From: Polyangiaceae bacterium
Lineage (GTDB): Bacteria; Myxococcota_A; Polyangia; Polyangiales; Polyangiaceae
NCBI GenBank assembly: GCA_020633205.1
Contig: JACKEB010000006.1
Coordinates: 1 to 11,151, forward strand
Length of the DNA: 11,151 nucleotides
Direction: 5' to 3'
Below the pieces are notes generated by a model. It had not been told where the DNA came from, did not search any database, and saw nothing but the letters and a program-made list of their open reading frames with translations. Below, piece by piece: positions 1 through 7,326 of the stretch. Every line of letters starts with the position of its first letter. Positions within the stretch are counted from its first letter, which is position 1. A program made the translations under genes and the position numbers.

Positions 1-39
1 CCCTGAAAAAGTGGGCAAACTCGCCCCCCCCCCCCCCCC
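1..39. repeat. IS-end-like sequence followed by a run of 16 C
   Basis: Bases 1-23 nearly match 7375-7396: both read CCCTG, then AAAAGTGG, then CAAACTCG, with one substitution and one extra G in the left copy. In both places a C-rich stretch follows; here it is 16 consecutive C (24-39). At 7375-7396 the sequence lies beside the end of an IS481-like remnant, so the left copy probably marks the end of a related element lying mostly outside the window. The homopolymer length is the least reliable part of the window. Confidence 0.5.
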
Positions 40-161
40 TCAACCGGTGGAGCCCTGGAGCAGGGTCGAATAACGACGCCCTGCGCGCCACTCACTCCTC
101 GCTAGTTCTCTGATCGTGTCCGGTTCTGTATGCTACGCAAGTTCCTCACCAGCCACAGCCC

Positions 162-887
162 ATGCGCAAGTACTTCGCCGCCATAGCTATCAGCCTATTA
201 TTGCTCTGGAGTGCGATAATGATCGCCACGTCGTCTACTACACCCAATCGGGCTATCGAGAATCCTGACCCGCTGCAGCACCGCGTAACGACGCGCCCGC
301 GCTCAGACCCTGCAGTGGTGCGCCCCCAACTAGATCAGCGTCAAGAGTTGGATGACCCAAAAGCGCAGAGCAAGAGCCACACGAGGCCCTTCGTCGCCGC
401 GGATGATCAGGCATTGGCGTTCATCAAGTTCATCTCGGCGAAGGGGTACTTTTTGCCGGACCAGATGGAACTACCTGCCATCGAGGATTGGAGATCCTTC
501 GAGCGGGATTGGCGAGAAACCTACGAGTCCTACTCTGGATACATGCGAGACAAGCACAACGTTGGTTGCGCTATAGCTGATAAACGAATGAAATCGGGGG
601 ATTTCTCAGTATACAATCAATCTGACTACCCTGCTCCAAGTCCCGACGAAATCCGCAGAGGCATTGTCGACCGTCGACCATGGATCCAGCGCACCCCGAA
701 TTTCATACGCGCGGAGTACAGTTTCGACAAGGCGACGGGCCAGAACCGAGTAAAGGTTATTGAAATAAAGGAAGGTCAAGATCCCAAGTATGACGAAGCT
801 ATCCATGGTTGCGCACGAACTCGCAGGCTTCTGCGCACCATAACCGACACTTACATAGGAATGTATGAGTCCAATCGCAAACAGTAG
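162..887 (+). CDS. Gene A: membrane-anchored or secreted protein of unknown function, paralogue of the gene at 7911-8639
   Basis: I do not recognise a named family. The 241-residue product starts with MRKYF and a hydrophobic stretch (about residues 6-22), which is a signal anchor or signal peptide without an evident lipobox. A Pro/Arg-rich, probably disordered linker follows to about residue 75, then a mixed-charge domain to the end. The domain matches the 242-aa protein of locus 2: YxxYMRD (124-130) against YxxHMRD, KSGDF (144-148) at 154-158, and NRVKVIEI near 195-202 against RNVKVMRV. The two lengths differ by one residue. No Shine-Dalgarno sequence precedes the ATG; it is the first ATG in the frame and begins the hydrophobic segment. 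It leads the four-gene locus 1, 93 bases ahead of gene B. C136 and C217 are the only cysteines I see in the domain. Its role is probably envelope-located and tied to its neighbours; function unknown. Confidence 0.8.
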   Translation: MRKYFAAIAISLLLLWSAIMIATSSTTPNRAIENPDPLQHRVTTRPRSDPAVVRPQLDQRQELDDPKAQSKSHTRPFVAADDQALAFIKFISAKGYFLPDQMELPAIEDWRSFERDWRETYESYSGYMRDKHNVGCAIADKRMKSGDFSVYNQSDYPAPSPDEIRRGIVDRRPWIQRTPNFIRAEYSFDKATGQNRVKVIEIKEGQDPKYDEAIHGCARTRRLLRTITDTYIGMYESNRKQ

Positions 888-923
888 ACCTAATTGGTCT
901 CCTCTAGCATTTCCCCAAGAGCT

Positions 924-946
924 TGATCGAGCATCGTGCTCGATCA
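924..946 (+). promoter_or_regulatory. Perfect hairpin between genes A and B
   Basis: TGATCGAGCA (924-933) and TGCTCGATCA (937-946) form a 10-bp perfect stem with a 3-base loop (TCG). No T-run follows, so this is not a typical intrinsic terminator. It lies 34 bases before the start of gene B, which has no Shine-Dalgarno sequence. It could be an mRNA-stabilising or processing site, or a palindromic protein-binding site. The structure is certain; the role is not. Confidence 0.45.
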
Positions 947-980
947 CCAAGATCCAATACCCAAGACCAACGAATATACA

Positions 981-1466
981 ATGTTAAAGGTCACGTCCCT
1001 CCTTTTTGCTATTGCCTTCGCTAGCGGTACAACACCTAGTCTCCGAGACACCTGTCTCGGCTGCCTCCCTAGTGGTCCGACAACCAACAACTCTTCCTGC
1101 GTTACAATCACCACGAATGGCTTCACGGTCGGCGGCAATGGATGCACTGTGCGCGCCGGAGGTGGCGGCTGCAACAACCCCGGATGTACGCTGACCGGGA
1201 CGATCACGATCACTAATGCTTGCTCGGGTGACGTGTGGTACCGCACTCGGAAGTGGGATTCGGGAACGGTCACGTGTGGCACCAAGACCAAACTCCCATC
1301 GGGTAGCACGAGCGACCCTCTCGACTTCAACGGAGAGATCACGCCGTGTCAGTCCTCGTGGGGAGTCTATGTGTACACCAGTGACCCAGGAGCCAACTGC
1401 GATGTAGGTCCTGCGAGTGCGTCGATTTCGTGGTCGTGCAGCCAATGCGAATACTCCCCGAACTGA
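981..1466 (+). CDS. Gene B: small secreted cysteine-rich protein
   Basis: The chosen ATG gives a 161-residue protein opening with a compact signal peptide (MLKVTSLLFAIAFASG; cleavage near residue 14-16). A GTG 45 bases upstream (936) in the same frame would put charged residues ahead of the signal and lies in the hairpin, so I prefer 981. The mature part is rich in Thr, Ser and Gly and has 12 cysteines (25, 28, 40, 55, 64, 69, 81, 99, 123, 140, 153, 156), an even number that suits disulfide pairing. It includes CLGC near the N-terminus and CSQC near the C-terminus. C64, C69 and the following GTI (73-75) fall at the same residue numbers in the 145-aa protein at 7473-7910, so the two are diverged paralogues. 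Alternating Thr/Ile/Val stretches suggest beta structure. I know no named family. It is probably the exported substrate or structural piece of the cassette, with gene D as a candidate disulfide partner. Confidence 0.75.
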   Translation: MLKVTSLLFAIAFASGTTPSLRDTCLGCLPSGPTTNNSSCVTITTNGFTVGGNGCTVRAGGGGCNNPGCTLTGTITITNACSGDVWYRTRKWDSGTVTCGTKTKLPSGSTSDPLDFNGEITPCQSSWGVYVYTSDPGANCDVGPASASISWSCSQCEYSPN

Positions 1467-1499
1467 TCCCGCCACATCCATCTGGATACACCTTCAACC

Positions 1500-2462
1500 G
1501 TGCTCCCGGTGCACAAGTTCGGTAAATGGTCGGTGATTGTCTTAGCCACTCTGTTATCACAGTCCTGCACGGATCGCGTCGAGAACCGGATCCTGGGACG
1601 CCAGAGGCTGGCTGAGGTCATGTCGCCCCGAGGGTCCACAGTGGATCTGACGGGCGATATCACCAATAATGGACTGTCGCCCGCTGAGATTCACTCTATC
1701 CGAGTTTCTTGTGGATGTATGGATGCCGTTCTCGCGGATAAACACGGGAGGCGACACGCACTGCCATTTTTTCTTGAGCCAGGCAATTCGGCCGAGTTTC
1801 GAGTAAGAGTCCAAGCAAAGTCAGGAACGCATGTATACGAGGCTGCGCTGTTCAGCCGCCTAGAGCTATTGCACAAGTTCAGATGGAAGATCAAATCCTG
1901 CGAAATGCTCACCTTCCGGTGCCTCAACAATCCCACACAGATGGCGGTCGGCGAGCACACAAATGTGCAGTTTGTATTGTCGTCACATGGACCACCATTG
2001 GAACTCTTGCGCGTGCCAACGATCGCCGGGGCCCCCGTACGCGTCAGGCGCTTATCCCCGCGCGAGATCGAACTGGCGTCTCGCGTGGTGGCCCACAGTG
2101 GTGGCCGACTACCCTGTTCATATGTTGTTCACACCAACCTTGGTGCAATTGACGTCAGTTGCTCCATACATGTATCGACGACATGGAGTGTGTCCCCCGG
2201 GGTTGCTTTCGCCAATACAAATGAGGCGATCGAATTCAGCATTGTTGGCATTGATGCACATTCCTTAGGGCGCATCCGAGCAACCTGCGAAGAACTTGCA
2301 GTTGGGGCTATCCAAATCGACCAAGCGGCAGCGGGCAAGTTCACAGTTGTCGTCAAGAACAACCTCGTTCGCATGTGGCCAATCAAGGTCCATCTACGAG
2401 TCGACGGTTTGCCTGCCTCCAACTCGGTTCATATATATGATGGAAGAATCACCGGAAAGTAG
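1500..2462 (+). CDS. Gene C: DUF1573-like exported protein with CGC motif
   Basis: The 320-residue product begins at GTG 1500, 33 bases after gene B. A hydrophobic N-terminus (about 11-22) leads to C23 in LLSQSC. This is only a weak lipobox, so it may be a lipoprotein or simply secreted. Residues about 45-115 follow the DUF1573 pattern: a beta-rich 'ITNNGLSPAEIHSIRV' stretch, then SCGC (70-73), then a 'LEPGNSAEFRVRV' strand. In DUF1573 the CGC sits at the end of an Ig-like strand. The remainder is beta-rich with a segment around C263 and AAGKFT (277-282), which matches the second copy (C289 and AAGREFT). Its stop codon TAG shares its G with the GTG start of gene D, so C and D are probably translationally coupled. 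DUF1573 proteins are exported and of unsettled function. Membership is my pattern reading, not a profile search. Confidence 0.75.
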   Translation: MLPVHKFGKWSVIVLATLLSQSCTDRVENRILGRQRLAEVMSPRGSTVDLTGDITNNGLSPAEIHSIRVSCGCMDAVLADKHGRRHALPFFLEPGNSAEFRVRVQAKSGTHVYEAALFSRLELLHKFRWKIKSCEMLTFRCLNNPTQMAVGEHTNVQFVLSSHGPPLELLRVPTIAGAPVRVRRLSPREIELASRVVAHSGGRLPCSYVVHTNLGAIDVSCSIHVSTTWSVSPGVAFANTNEAIEFSIVGIDAHSLGRIRATCEELAVGAIQIDQAAAGKFTVVVKNNLVRMWPIKVHLRVDGLPASNSVHIYDGRITGK

Positions 2463-3337
2463 TGGCGCAACCCGTGAAATCACTAAGAGGCACAATCATT
2501 TATCGGCTCTGCGGTGTTCTTGCGTCATCTATTATGCTTGCCTCCGCGATCTTGAAAGCTATTGAGCCATATCATGCTGTTCACGCAATCAAATGGACCA
2601 TGTTGCCAATACAATACAGGCTTATATTGGTCAACGCGGTCAGCTCTATTGAGTCGGTGCTGGCCATGGCCATGCTCGTGTTCTACTGGATCCCGGCGGT
2701 CTATAAGTGCACTTTGGGAACTTGCCTATTGTTGTTGTGTTTCCACGTGGTTAGCTTGGCTACAGGGGTCGGGCACTGCGGGTGCTTTGGTTCACCTATC
2801 ATACCGGATTGGCTAACAATTGTCGCACTCGTTACGCTCGCCGGCGGATCCTTCATCTGCCTGATCGAGTATGGTTTAAACGGCGACAGAGTGTCAGGAT
2901 TGCGTAGAGATCGATTTATGGCCATGGCACTAGTAGCACTATCTGCTGCACTTCCCTGGCTGGTAGCGGAGAGATGGGGTGTCAAGCCAGACACCGAGCA
3001 GGTTCTGCTAGACATCGCTGGTGTTGTCCGATCTCCTATCGACGAGGCCATCTTCATCGTTGGCACATTCGATTGCGAGCATTGCATCGACGCACTGCGG
3101 AAACTCGCGCGGGAGAGGGAAAAACCAGGTAAGCTAGCTCGTATGCACGTGTTCTTTGTCACGCCAGCAGGAAGCAAGGCCGGGGCACATAACGAGTTCT
3201 CCTGGTTGAAGTTTGTTCGCGTTCGAGATGCGCTGTGGTGGGGACTAGCTCGATACTCTTTGCCCACATTCATCTGGTATCGACGTGGACATGCGCTAGA
3301 AGTCGGGGGTTTCGGTAGTGGAGTCTGGCGTAACTGA
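2462..3337 (+). CDS. Gene D: MauE/DoxX-like membrane protein fused to a thioredoxin-like domain
   Basis: The 291-residue product starts at GTG 2462, overlapping the stop of gene C by one base; a second GTG at 2474 is the alternative. Hydrophobic segments near 15-32, 54-77, 83-103, 117-138 and 152-168 give about five membrane helices. The loop after the third carries GHCGCFG (104-110), the signature I associate with MauE-type redox membrane proteins. The C-terminal part (about 180-291) looks like a thioredoxin fold: a strand ending FIVGTFDCEHC with the CxxC pair at C205 and C208, and SLPTFIWYRRG with the likely cis-Pro at 268. MauE is known from methylamine dehydrogenase maturation, where disulfides must be formed in the periplasm. 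The likely role here is thiol-disulfide exchange across the membrane for the cysteine-rich gene B protein or the CGC motif of gene C. The domain calls are strong; the substrate is inference. No second copy accompanies locus 2. Confidence 0.82.
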   Translation: MAQPVKSLRGTIIYRLCGVLASSIMLASAILKAIEPYHAVHAIKWTMLPIQYRLILVNAVSSIESVLAMAMLVFYWIPAVYKCTLGTCLLLLCFHVVSLATGVGHCGCFGSPIIPDWLTIVALVTLAGGSFICLIEYGLNGDRVSGLRRDRFMAMALVALSAALPWLVAERWGVKPDTEQVLLDIAGVVRSPIDEAIFIVGTFDCEHCIDALRKLAREREKPGKLARMHVFFVTPAGSKAGAHNEFSWLKFVRVRDALWWGLARYSLPTFIWYRRGHALEVGGFGSGVWRN

Positions 3338-3392
3338 CCCGTGCACCCATTTCGAATCCAGGGCTCGCACCTACGGACGCCGCCCAGATGAG

Positions 3393-3469
3393 CGATCTCG
3401 CGGCGTCGCTGCATGCGTTTCGACATCTGCGCGAGCCTGCCGGCGGATCGCGAACTTCCCAGATGGGGT
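3393..3469 (-). repeat. Truncated inverted remnant of an IS66 left end (tnpA start)
   Basis: These 77 bases are the reverse complement of 3781-3857 with four substitutions. They include the tnpA start codon and first codons (on the minus strand MSKRMQRRREI, against MSKRTQRRREI in the main copy). Homology stops just before the outermost 15 bases of the terminal repeat and again after the tnpA N-terminus, so this is a broken leftover of a different IS66 copy in opposite orientation. Confidence 0.85.
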
Positions 3470-3765
3470 GGGTGTGGATCTGCTATTGAGCAGCTGATCA
3501 TGCGGCGACCCTGACCGCAGTCCGACGGTTGGGCGAACATGCCATGGTTTGATGATGCTCTCGAGACCAAGAGGGTGTCGATCACCAACAGGGGGGAGGC
3601 CAAGCTCGAGATAGACCTTGAGTGGCCTGTGACCGTTGTTCAGGCTCGACCATCGTTCTCGAGCAAGATACAGGACACATCTGTTTACATTGGATACCCA
3701 CACAAGCAGGCCGCAACCTCCGGGACGTGGCCCAATTGTAACCACACGATAGCGACCATCTGGTC
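3470..3765. other. Region between IS66 remnant and IS66 element, with a possible gene fragment
   Basis: No complete gene is supported in these 296 bases. A plus-strand reading frame from ATG 3539 runs into the IS66 insertion; it contains 'VSITNRGEAKLEIDLEW', which resembles the NxGxAxLEI strand typical of DUF1573 or ASPM/Hydin-type beta domains. It could be a piece of a destroyed gene related to the C genes, or chance. If the IS66 element is removed, the frame reads on through the target site for 11 more codons (GHEPGTESRG and stop TGA at 6241-6243). The 3' end of the IS481-like element could also lie here on the minus strand; I could not identify it. Confidence 0.35.
3758..3765. repeat. IS66 target-site duplication, left copy
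   Basis: ATCTGGTC directly precedes the left terminal repeat and is repeated exactly at 6202-6209 after the right terminal repeat. Eight bases is the known duplication length for the IS66 family. Confidence 0.92.
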
Positions 3766-3785
3766 GTAACTGTCCTGGCAACCCC
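3766..3785 (+). repeat. IS66 left terminal inverted repeat
   Basis: GTAACTGTCCTGGCAACCCC. It pairs with the right end at 6182-6201, sharing the first ten bases exactly and 17 of 20 overall. Confidence 0.88.
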
Positions 3786-3823
3786 ATCTGGGGAGTTCGC
3801 GATCCGCCGGCAGACTCGCGCGG

Positions 3824-4147
3824 ATGTCGAAACGCACGCAGCGACGCCGCGAGATCGAACACTGGCTGTCGCGTCGCGAGGCGCAAGGCCTGACCCTCCG
3901 TGACCTCTCCGTTCGCTCCGGCATCCCCGTGGGCACGCTGGCTTGGTGGTCGCACCGACTGAGGAAGGAGCAGGCTGAGCCCGAGTTCGTCGACCTGGGC
4001 GTCGTCGAACTGAGCCCGTCCGATGTCGCGGAGAGCGCCAGTCCAGAGTTGGTGCTGCGACATGTCGATGGCTTGGTCGTCGAGGCGCGAGGCCGCATCG
4101 CCGACCGCCTCGTGGAGCGACTGCTGTCCGAGCGTACGACGTGCTGA
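3824..4147 (+). CDS. tnpA: IS66 accessory protein TnpA
   Basis: This 107-residue protein matches the small IS66 TnpA, which is needed with TnpB and TnpC for transposition of full-length IS66 elements. After a basic N-terminus (MSKRTQRRREIEHWL) comes a helix-turn-helix typical of the family, about residues 23-47: LTLRDLSVRSGIP followed by TLAWWSHRLRKE. The WW pair is characteristic. The C-terminal half (VDLGVVELSPSD and VERLL) is less conserved, as expected. The stop TGA (4145-4147) lies within the start of tnpB (GTG 4141), giving the usual overlap. It is the only one of the three IS66 genes that remains open. A near-identical N-terminus occurs inverted at 3393-3469. Confidence 0.88.
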   Translation: MSKRTQRRREIEHWLSRREAQGLTLRDLSVRSGIPVGTLAWWSHRLRKEQAEPEFVDLGVVELSPSDVAESASPELVLRHVDGLVVEARGRIADRLVERLLSERTTC

Positions 4148-4498
4148 GCCTGCCGGCTCAGGTGCGCGTGTTCCTCTGCTGTGCCGTCACCGACATGCGC
4201 AAGCAGTTCGATGGTCTGTGCGCGCTCGTGGAGCACTCGCTCAGCTGCGATCCGTACGCCGGCGACGTGTTCGTCTTCTTCAATCGCCGACGCGATCGTG
4301 TGAAGTTGCTGCTGTGGGACGGCAACGGATTCTGGATGCTTGCCAAGCGCCTCGAGAGCGGCCGGTTCGATGCGTGGCATTTCGAGCCGCGACGACGACA
4401 CGCACGTCGAGATCGATCGCGCCCGACTGATGATGTTGCTCGAAGGAATCGACGCGAAGAAAGCGAAGTTCCGACGCCACTTCGCACGGTCCGTATAG
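4141..4498 (+). pseudogene. tnpB: IS66 TnpB, frameshifted
   Basis: It starts at GTG 4141 overlapping the tnpA stop. The first ~80 residues are a clear IS66 Orf2/TnpB: MLSLPAQVRVFLC, DMRKQFDGLCALV, VFVFFNRRRDRVKLLLWDG, KRLESGRF. At about 4385-4395, in a run of CGACGACGAC triplets, the frame is lost. In the next frame the expected C-terminus continues as DDDTHVEIDRARLMMLLEGI, then DAKKAKFRRHFARSV, with a stop at 4496-4498. Joined, the product would be about 118 residues, normal for the family. One base is therefore gained, or two lost, in a simple repeat. Translation without correction yields a 143-residue protein with a wrong Arg-rich tail. A sequencing indel at this repeat is possible, but tnpC is broken as well. 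Confidence 0.85.
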
Positions 4499-4507
4499 GT
4501 CGGCGCG

Positions 4508-6121
4508 GTGGTGGTGGACCCAAAGACGACGAGGATCGACCTCGAGCAGATCGACGAGGCGGGGCTGCGTGAACTCGTGCCCATGTTGCTCGAGAAGATC
4601 GCGCTGCAGGACCAGCGGATTGCCGAGCTCGTCCGCATGGTCCACAGGCGCAGCTCCGAGAAGTCGCGCCATGCACCAGGGACGTTGTTGCCCTTCGCCG
4701 AGTTCGACGAACTGCGCGAGGACCTGGAAGCCGCCAAGAAGGCAGCCAAGACCGTCGAGGTCCCGGCTCACACGGACGGCCAACAAGCGGCGGAAGGATT
4801 TCCCCGATCACCTACCCCGCCGGACGACAACTTGCGCGGTCGATGCCGACCAATTGCCGTGCCCGGACTGCGGTGAAGTGCGCGTCCAATTCCGGTGTCG
4901 AGACCCGTCAGAGCTCGAGCGCATCGAGATCACCTACGTGCACGTGTTCGAGCGGGCGAAGCACGCGTGCCGGTCCTGCCAGGGCAACGTGATCGTAGCC
5001 GACGGTCCGCCGTGTGATCGAGAAGAGCATCCTTGGCCGGCTTCCTCGCGCAGATCATCTTCGAGCGCTTCTGCAACCATAGCCCTACGCGCGGCTGGAG
5101 AAGAGTACAGGCCGAGGGCCTGTCGCTGTCGCAGGGCGTGATGTGCAGCTCGGTGCTGATGCGGAACTGCTCGAGCCGGTCTACGACGCCCACGTCGCCG
5201 ACGTGCTCGAGAGCCTCGAGAACTCGGTGCTTCAGAGCGACGACACGACCGTCGTGCAGCGCAACGGCAACCAGCCCGGCTGTCGCGATGTCCATGTCTG
5301 GGCCTGGCGAGACCATACGCCGGCGTCTTCTACGAAGCCACCGACACCCGCAACCGCGACGGGCCGAAAGCCGTGATCGGCAACCGCCGAGGTCGACTGC
5401 AGTGTGACGGACACGATTGCTACTCAGGGCTCGATCCGGGCGAGATCACACGGATCGGGTGCTGGGCGCACGTGCGTCGCTACTTCGAAGGCGAAACGGG
5501 CAGTGATGCCAACGCCAACGAGATGCTCGACTGGATTGGCACGCTGTTCCGCGTCGAGCGCGAAGCGAAGCAGCGTGCTCAGGACGAGCGGCGTACCTCA
5601 CCGATGAAGAGCTGCTCGCCTTGCGCCGGGAGAAGTCCAAGTCGATCCTCGATGCCATCCGAGCCTGGCTCGACCATGCGCAGCTGAATCCGCCCAGCCT
5701 CCCAGGCGGACCGCTGATGAAGGGCGTGGTCTACACCCGGAATCAGTGGGCGACGCTGATCCGCTTTCTCGATGACGGCCGCATCCGCGAGATCTCGAAC
5801 AACGGCTGCGAGAGGGCATTGCGTGCCACGGTCATCGGCAGGAAGAACTGGCAGTTCTTCGGCTCCGAAGAGGGCGCCAAGGCAGCGGCGGTGATGATGA
5901 GTCTGGCGCAGTCGTGTCGGGAGCACGGGATCAACCCGCTGCTCTACCTCCGCGACGTGTTGCATCGAATCTCGACCACGCCGCAGTCCCGCATCCGCGA
6001 GCTGACCCCAAGGGGATGGAAGGCCGTCGGCGACGAGATCGAACGACACAAGCAGGGGCAGGACGCCATCGCAGCCGCCGTGCGGTCGCTGAGCTTTCGC
6101 CTTCACGAGACCGGCGCGTAG
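4508..6121 (+). pseudogene. tnpC: IS66 transposase TnpC, multiple frameshifts
   Basis: The region corresponds to a ~535-residue IS66 transposase, starting at GTG 4508. In order, and in shifting frames: an N-terminal coiled region with RIAELVRMVHRRSSEK; the zinc-binding part LPCPDCG and ACRSCQ (about 4850-4980); 'AGFLAQIIFERFCNH' (about 5036-5080); AELLEPVYDAHVADV and the first catalytic region QSDDTTV (about 5160-5255); GRLQCDGHDCYSG with the second Asp and IGCWAHVRRYF (about 5390-5490); and an intact C-terminal part with ISNNGCERALR, GRKNWQFFGS and INPLLYLRDVL carrying the catalytic Glu (5600-6121). Frame changes fall near 4775, 5013, 5035, 5082-5105, 5150, 5319 and 5597. The last is explained by one missing C, because the fragment at 10704-10938 has the extra base and reads on in frame. 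No full-length protein can be made. Confidence 0.88.
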
Positions 6122-6181
6122 TCAACCTAGGCGCTGGGATCGCCGACCTCGGGCGACACTGGGAAGCCGGTGGCGGCGGGT

Positions 6182-6201
6182 GTGGTTGGCCGGACAGTTA
6201 C
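6182..6201 (-). repeat. IS66 right terminal inverted repeat
   Basis: Read on the minus strand from 6201 it is GTAACTGTCCGGCCAACCAC, matching the left end at about 17 of 20 bases. It is followed at once by the second copy of the target duplication. Confidence 0.88.
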
Positions 6202-6209
6202 ATCTGGTC
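6202..6209. repeat. IS66 target-site duplication, right copy
   Basis: ATCTGGTC, identical to 3758-3765. The exact match shows that neither junction has changed since the insertion. Confidence 0.92.
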
Positions 6210-7285
6210 CGGCCACGAGCCAGGCACAGAATCGCGTGGATGACCCAGAGACGATCGGCGAGAGAGTGGCAGGCCGCCGCCCCACTTGATGGCACCGTCG
6301 CGACGGACGCTACGGGCCTCGAATCCTCGGGGTAGCAGTGATCGGCCGGCGCGGACGGCAGCTGGCGAGGCGACAGCTCGTAGACCTCGGCCGGGGTCTT
6401 CATCGCGAGCGCCTCGTGAGGACGCTCTTCGTTGTAGATGCTCTGGAAGCGGTTGAAGGCCTTCTGTTGCGCCGGGATCGAGCCACATGGCGGCGTGGCG
6501 GTCTCGGCCTTCAGGGTCTCGTGGAACCGCTCGTGGCGACCATTCTGATCCGGTCGGCCGGGCTCGATCAGGATCGGCACGACGCCGATGCGCAACAGCC
6601 ACACCCCAAGGCGCGAAAGGCGCCCCAGACCAGTGGAACCGAACGGCGGACCGCCGTCGCTGAGCATGAAGCGTGGCAGCCCGAACACAACGAACGCCTG
6701 CTCAAGGCGACGCTTCACGTCGGGCGACTTGGGCGCAACCATCGCCTGGCAGACCAGCGACGCCTGAGTGCACATGCCGTTGACGGTCAGCGGATCACAC
6801 CGCGTGCCGTCGCCAACCCGGAACCAACCCTTGTAGTCCATCGACCACACGTCGTTCGGCGCGGCGGCCTCGACGACGGGCGGCGCCGTCGACTGCCGGC
6901 GGCGCCGACGACCCCGCGGCACTACGACACCTGCTCGACTCAGGATCGCATCGACGGTGCTCCAGGCCGGCCAGCTCTCAGCCGGGCGCTCGCGCAACAG
7001 CGTCCACAGGATCTTCTTCGAACCCCATGTCGGGTGCGCTTTCCGAACCCGGAGCACCGCGGCCTCGATCTCGGAAGATGTCTGGTTGGGGTGGCTCCGC
7101 GGAGCTCGCGAGCGTCGGCAAGGCCCGACATGCCGCGCTCAGCGTGCCTCGCCAGGATCTTGTAGCCGGTCTTCCGGCGGATCCCGGAACTGTCGGCAGG
7201 CTTTCACCATCGTCACCTGGCCCTTCAGGACCAGCTTCACGAACTTCTGTCTCTCCGTCATCGGATCGGTCTGCGTCCATGGCAT
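6202..7285 (-). pseudogene. IS481-like DDE transposase/integrase, frameshifted and interrupted
   Basis: Reading the minus strand from ATG 7285: MPWTQTDPMTERQKFVKL, then an HTH region 'RRKTGYKILARHAERG' after a frameshift near 7188. A second shift near 7100 leads to HPNQTSSEIEAAVLRVRK. The long open part (7057 to about 6330) is a retroviral-type integrase core: WSMDYKGWF with the first Asp, MLSDGGPPFG with the second, GRPDQNGRHERFHETLK with the catalytic Glu, and EERPHEALAMKTPAEVY. A third shift near 6330 separates CYPED from 'FEARSVRRDGAIKWGGG', the usual C-terminal beta segment. The IS66 insertion follows. At least three frameshifts plus the insertion make it non-functional. The family call rests on the HTH-rve layout and the motifs; assignment to IS481 rather than a close IS3-like group is probable, not certain. 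Confidence 0.8.
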
Positions 7286-7326
7286 CCGGCCAGGAGACCC
7301 ACGGCGCTCCCCATGGTCACGCTCGA

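Larger units (their letters stand above)
3766..6201 (+). mobile_element. IS66-family insertion sequence, complete ends, degraded genes
   Basis: The element is 2436 bp, within the usual range for the family. Its ends are imperfect inverted repeats starting GTAACTGTCC (left 3766, right 6201 on the other strand; about 17 of the first 20 bases match), and it has a perfect 8-bp target duplication. It encodes tnpA, tnpB and tnpC in the standard order on the plus strand. tnpA is open, while tnpB and tnpC carry frameshifts, so it is probably not autonomous. It inserted in or beside the 3' end of an older IS481-like element. Parts of other IS66 copies lie at 3393-3469 and 10704-10938. Confidence 0.93.

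Noticed and set aside
24..39. The 16-C run as a proven phase-variable switch
   Set aside because: It is 122 bases from the nearest start, not in a coding region, and long C runs are frequent assembly errors. Only listed as part of the repeat.
936..980. GTG 936 as the start of gene B
   Set aside because: It would add 15 polar residues before a complete signal peptide and lies in the loop of the hairpin; ATG 981 is preferred.
2701..3603. Minus-strand 300-codon open frame
   Set aside because: It is antisense to gene D with no start signal and a composition typical of a shadow frame; only its end contains the genuine IS66 tnpA remnant.
4385..4400. Programmed frameshift in tnpB
   Set aside because: IS66 TnpB is normally made from one open frame, and tnpC of the same element is broken many times, so decay is simpler.
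3685..4749. Minus-strand 354-codon open frame across IS66
   Set aside because: It is the antisense shadow of tnpA, tnpB and tnpC, rich in Ser/Arg, with no recognisable domain.
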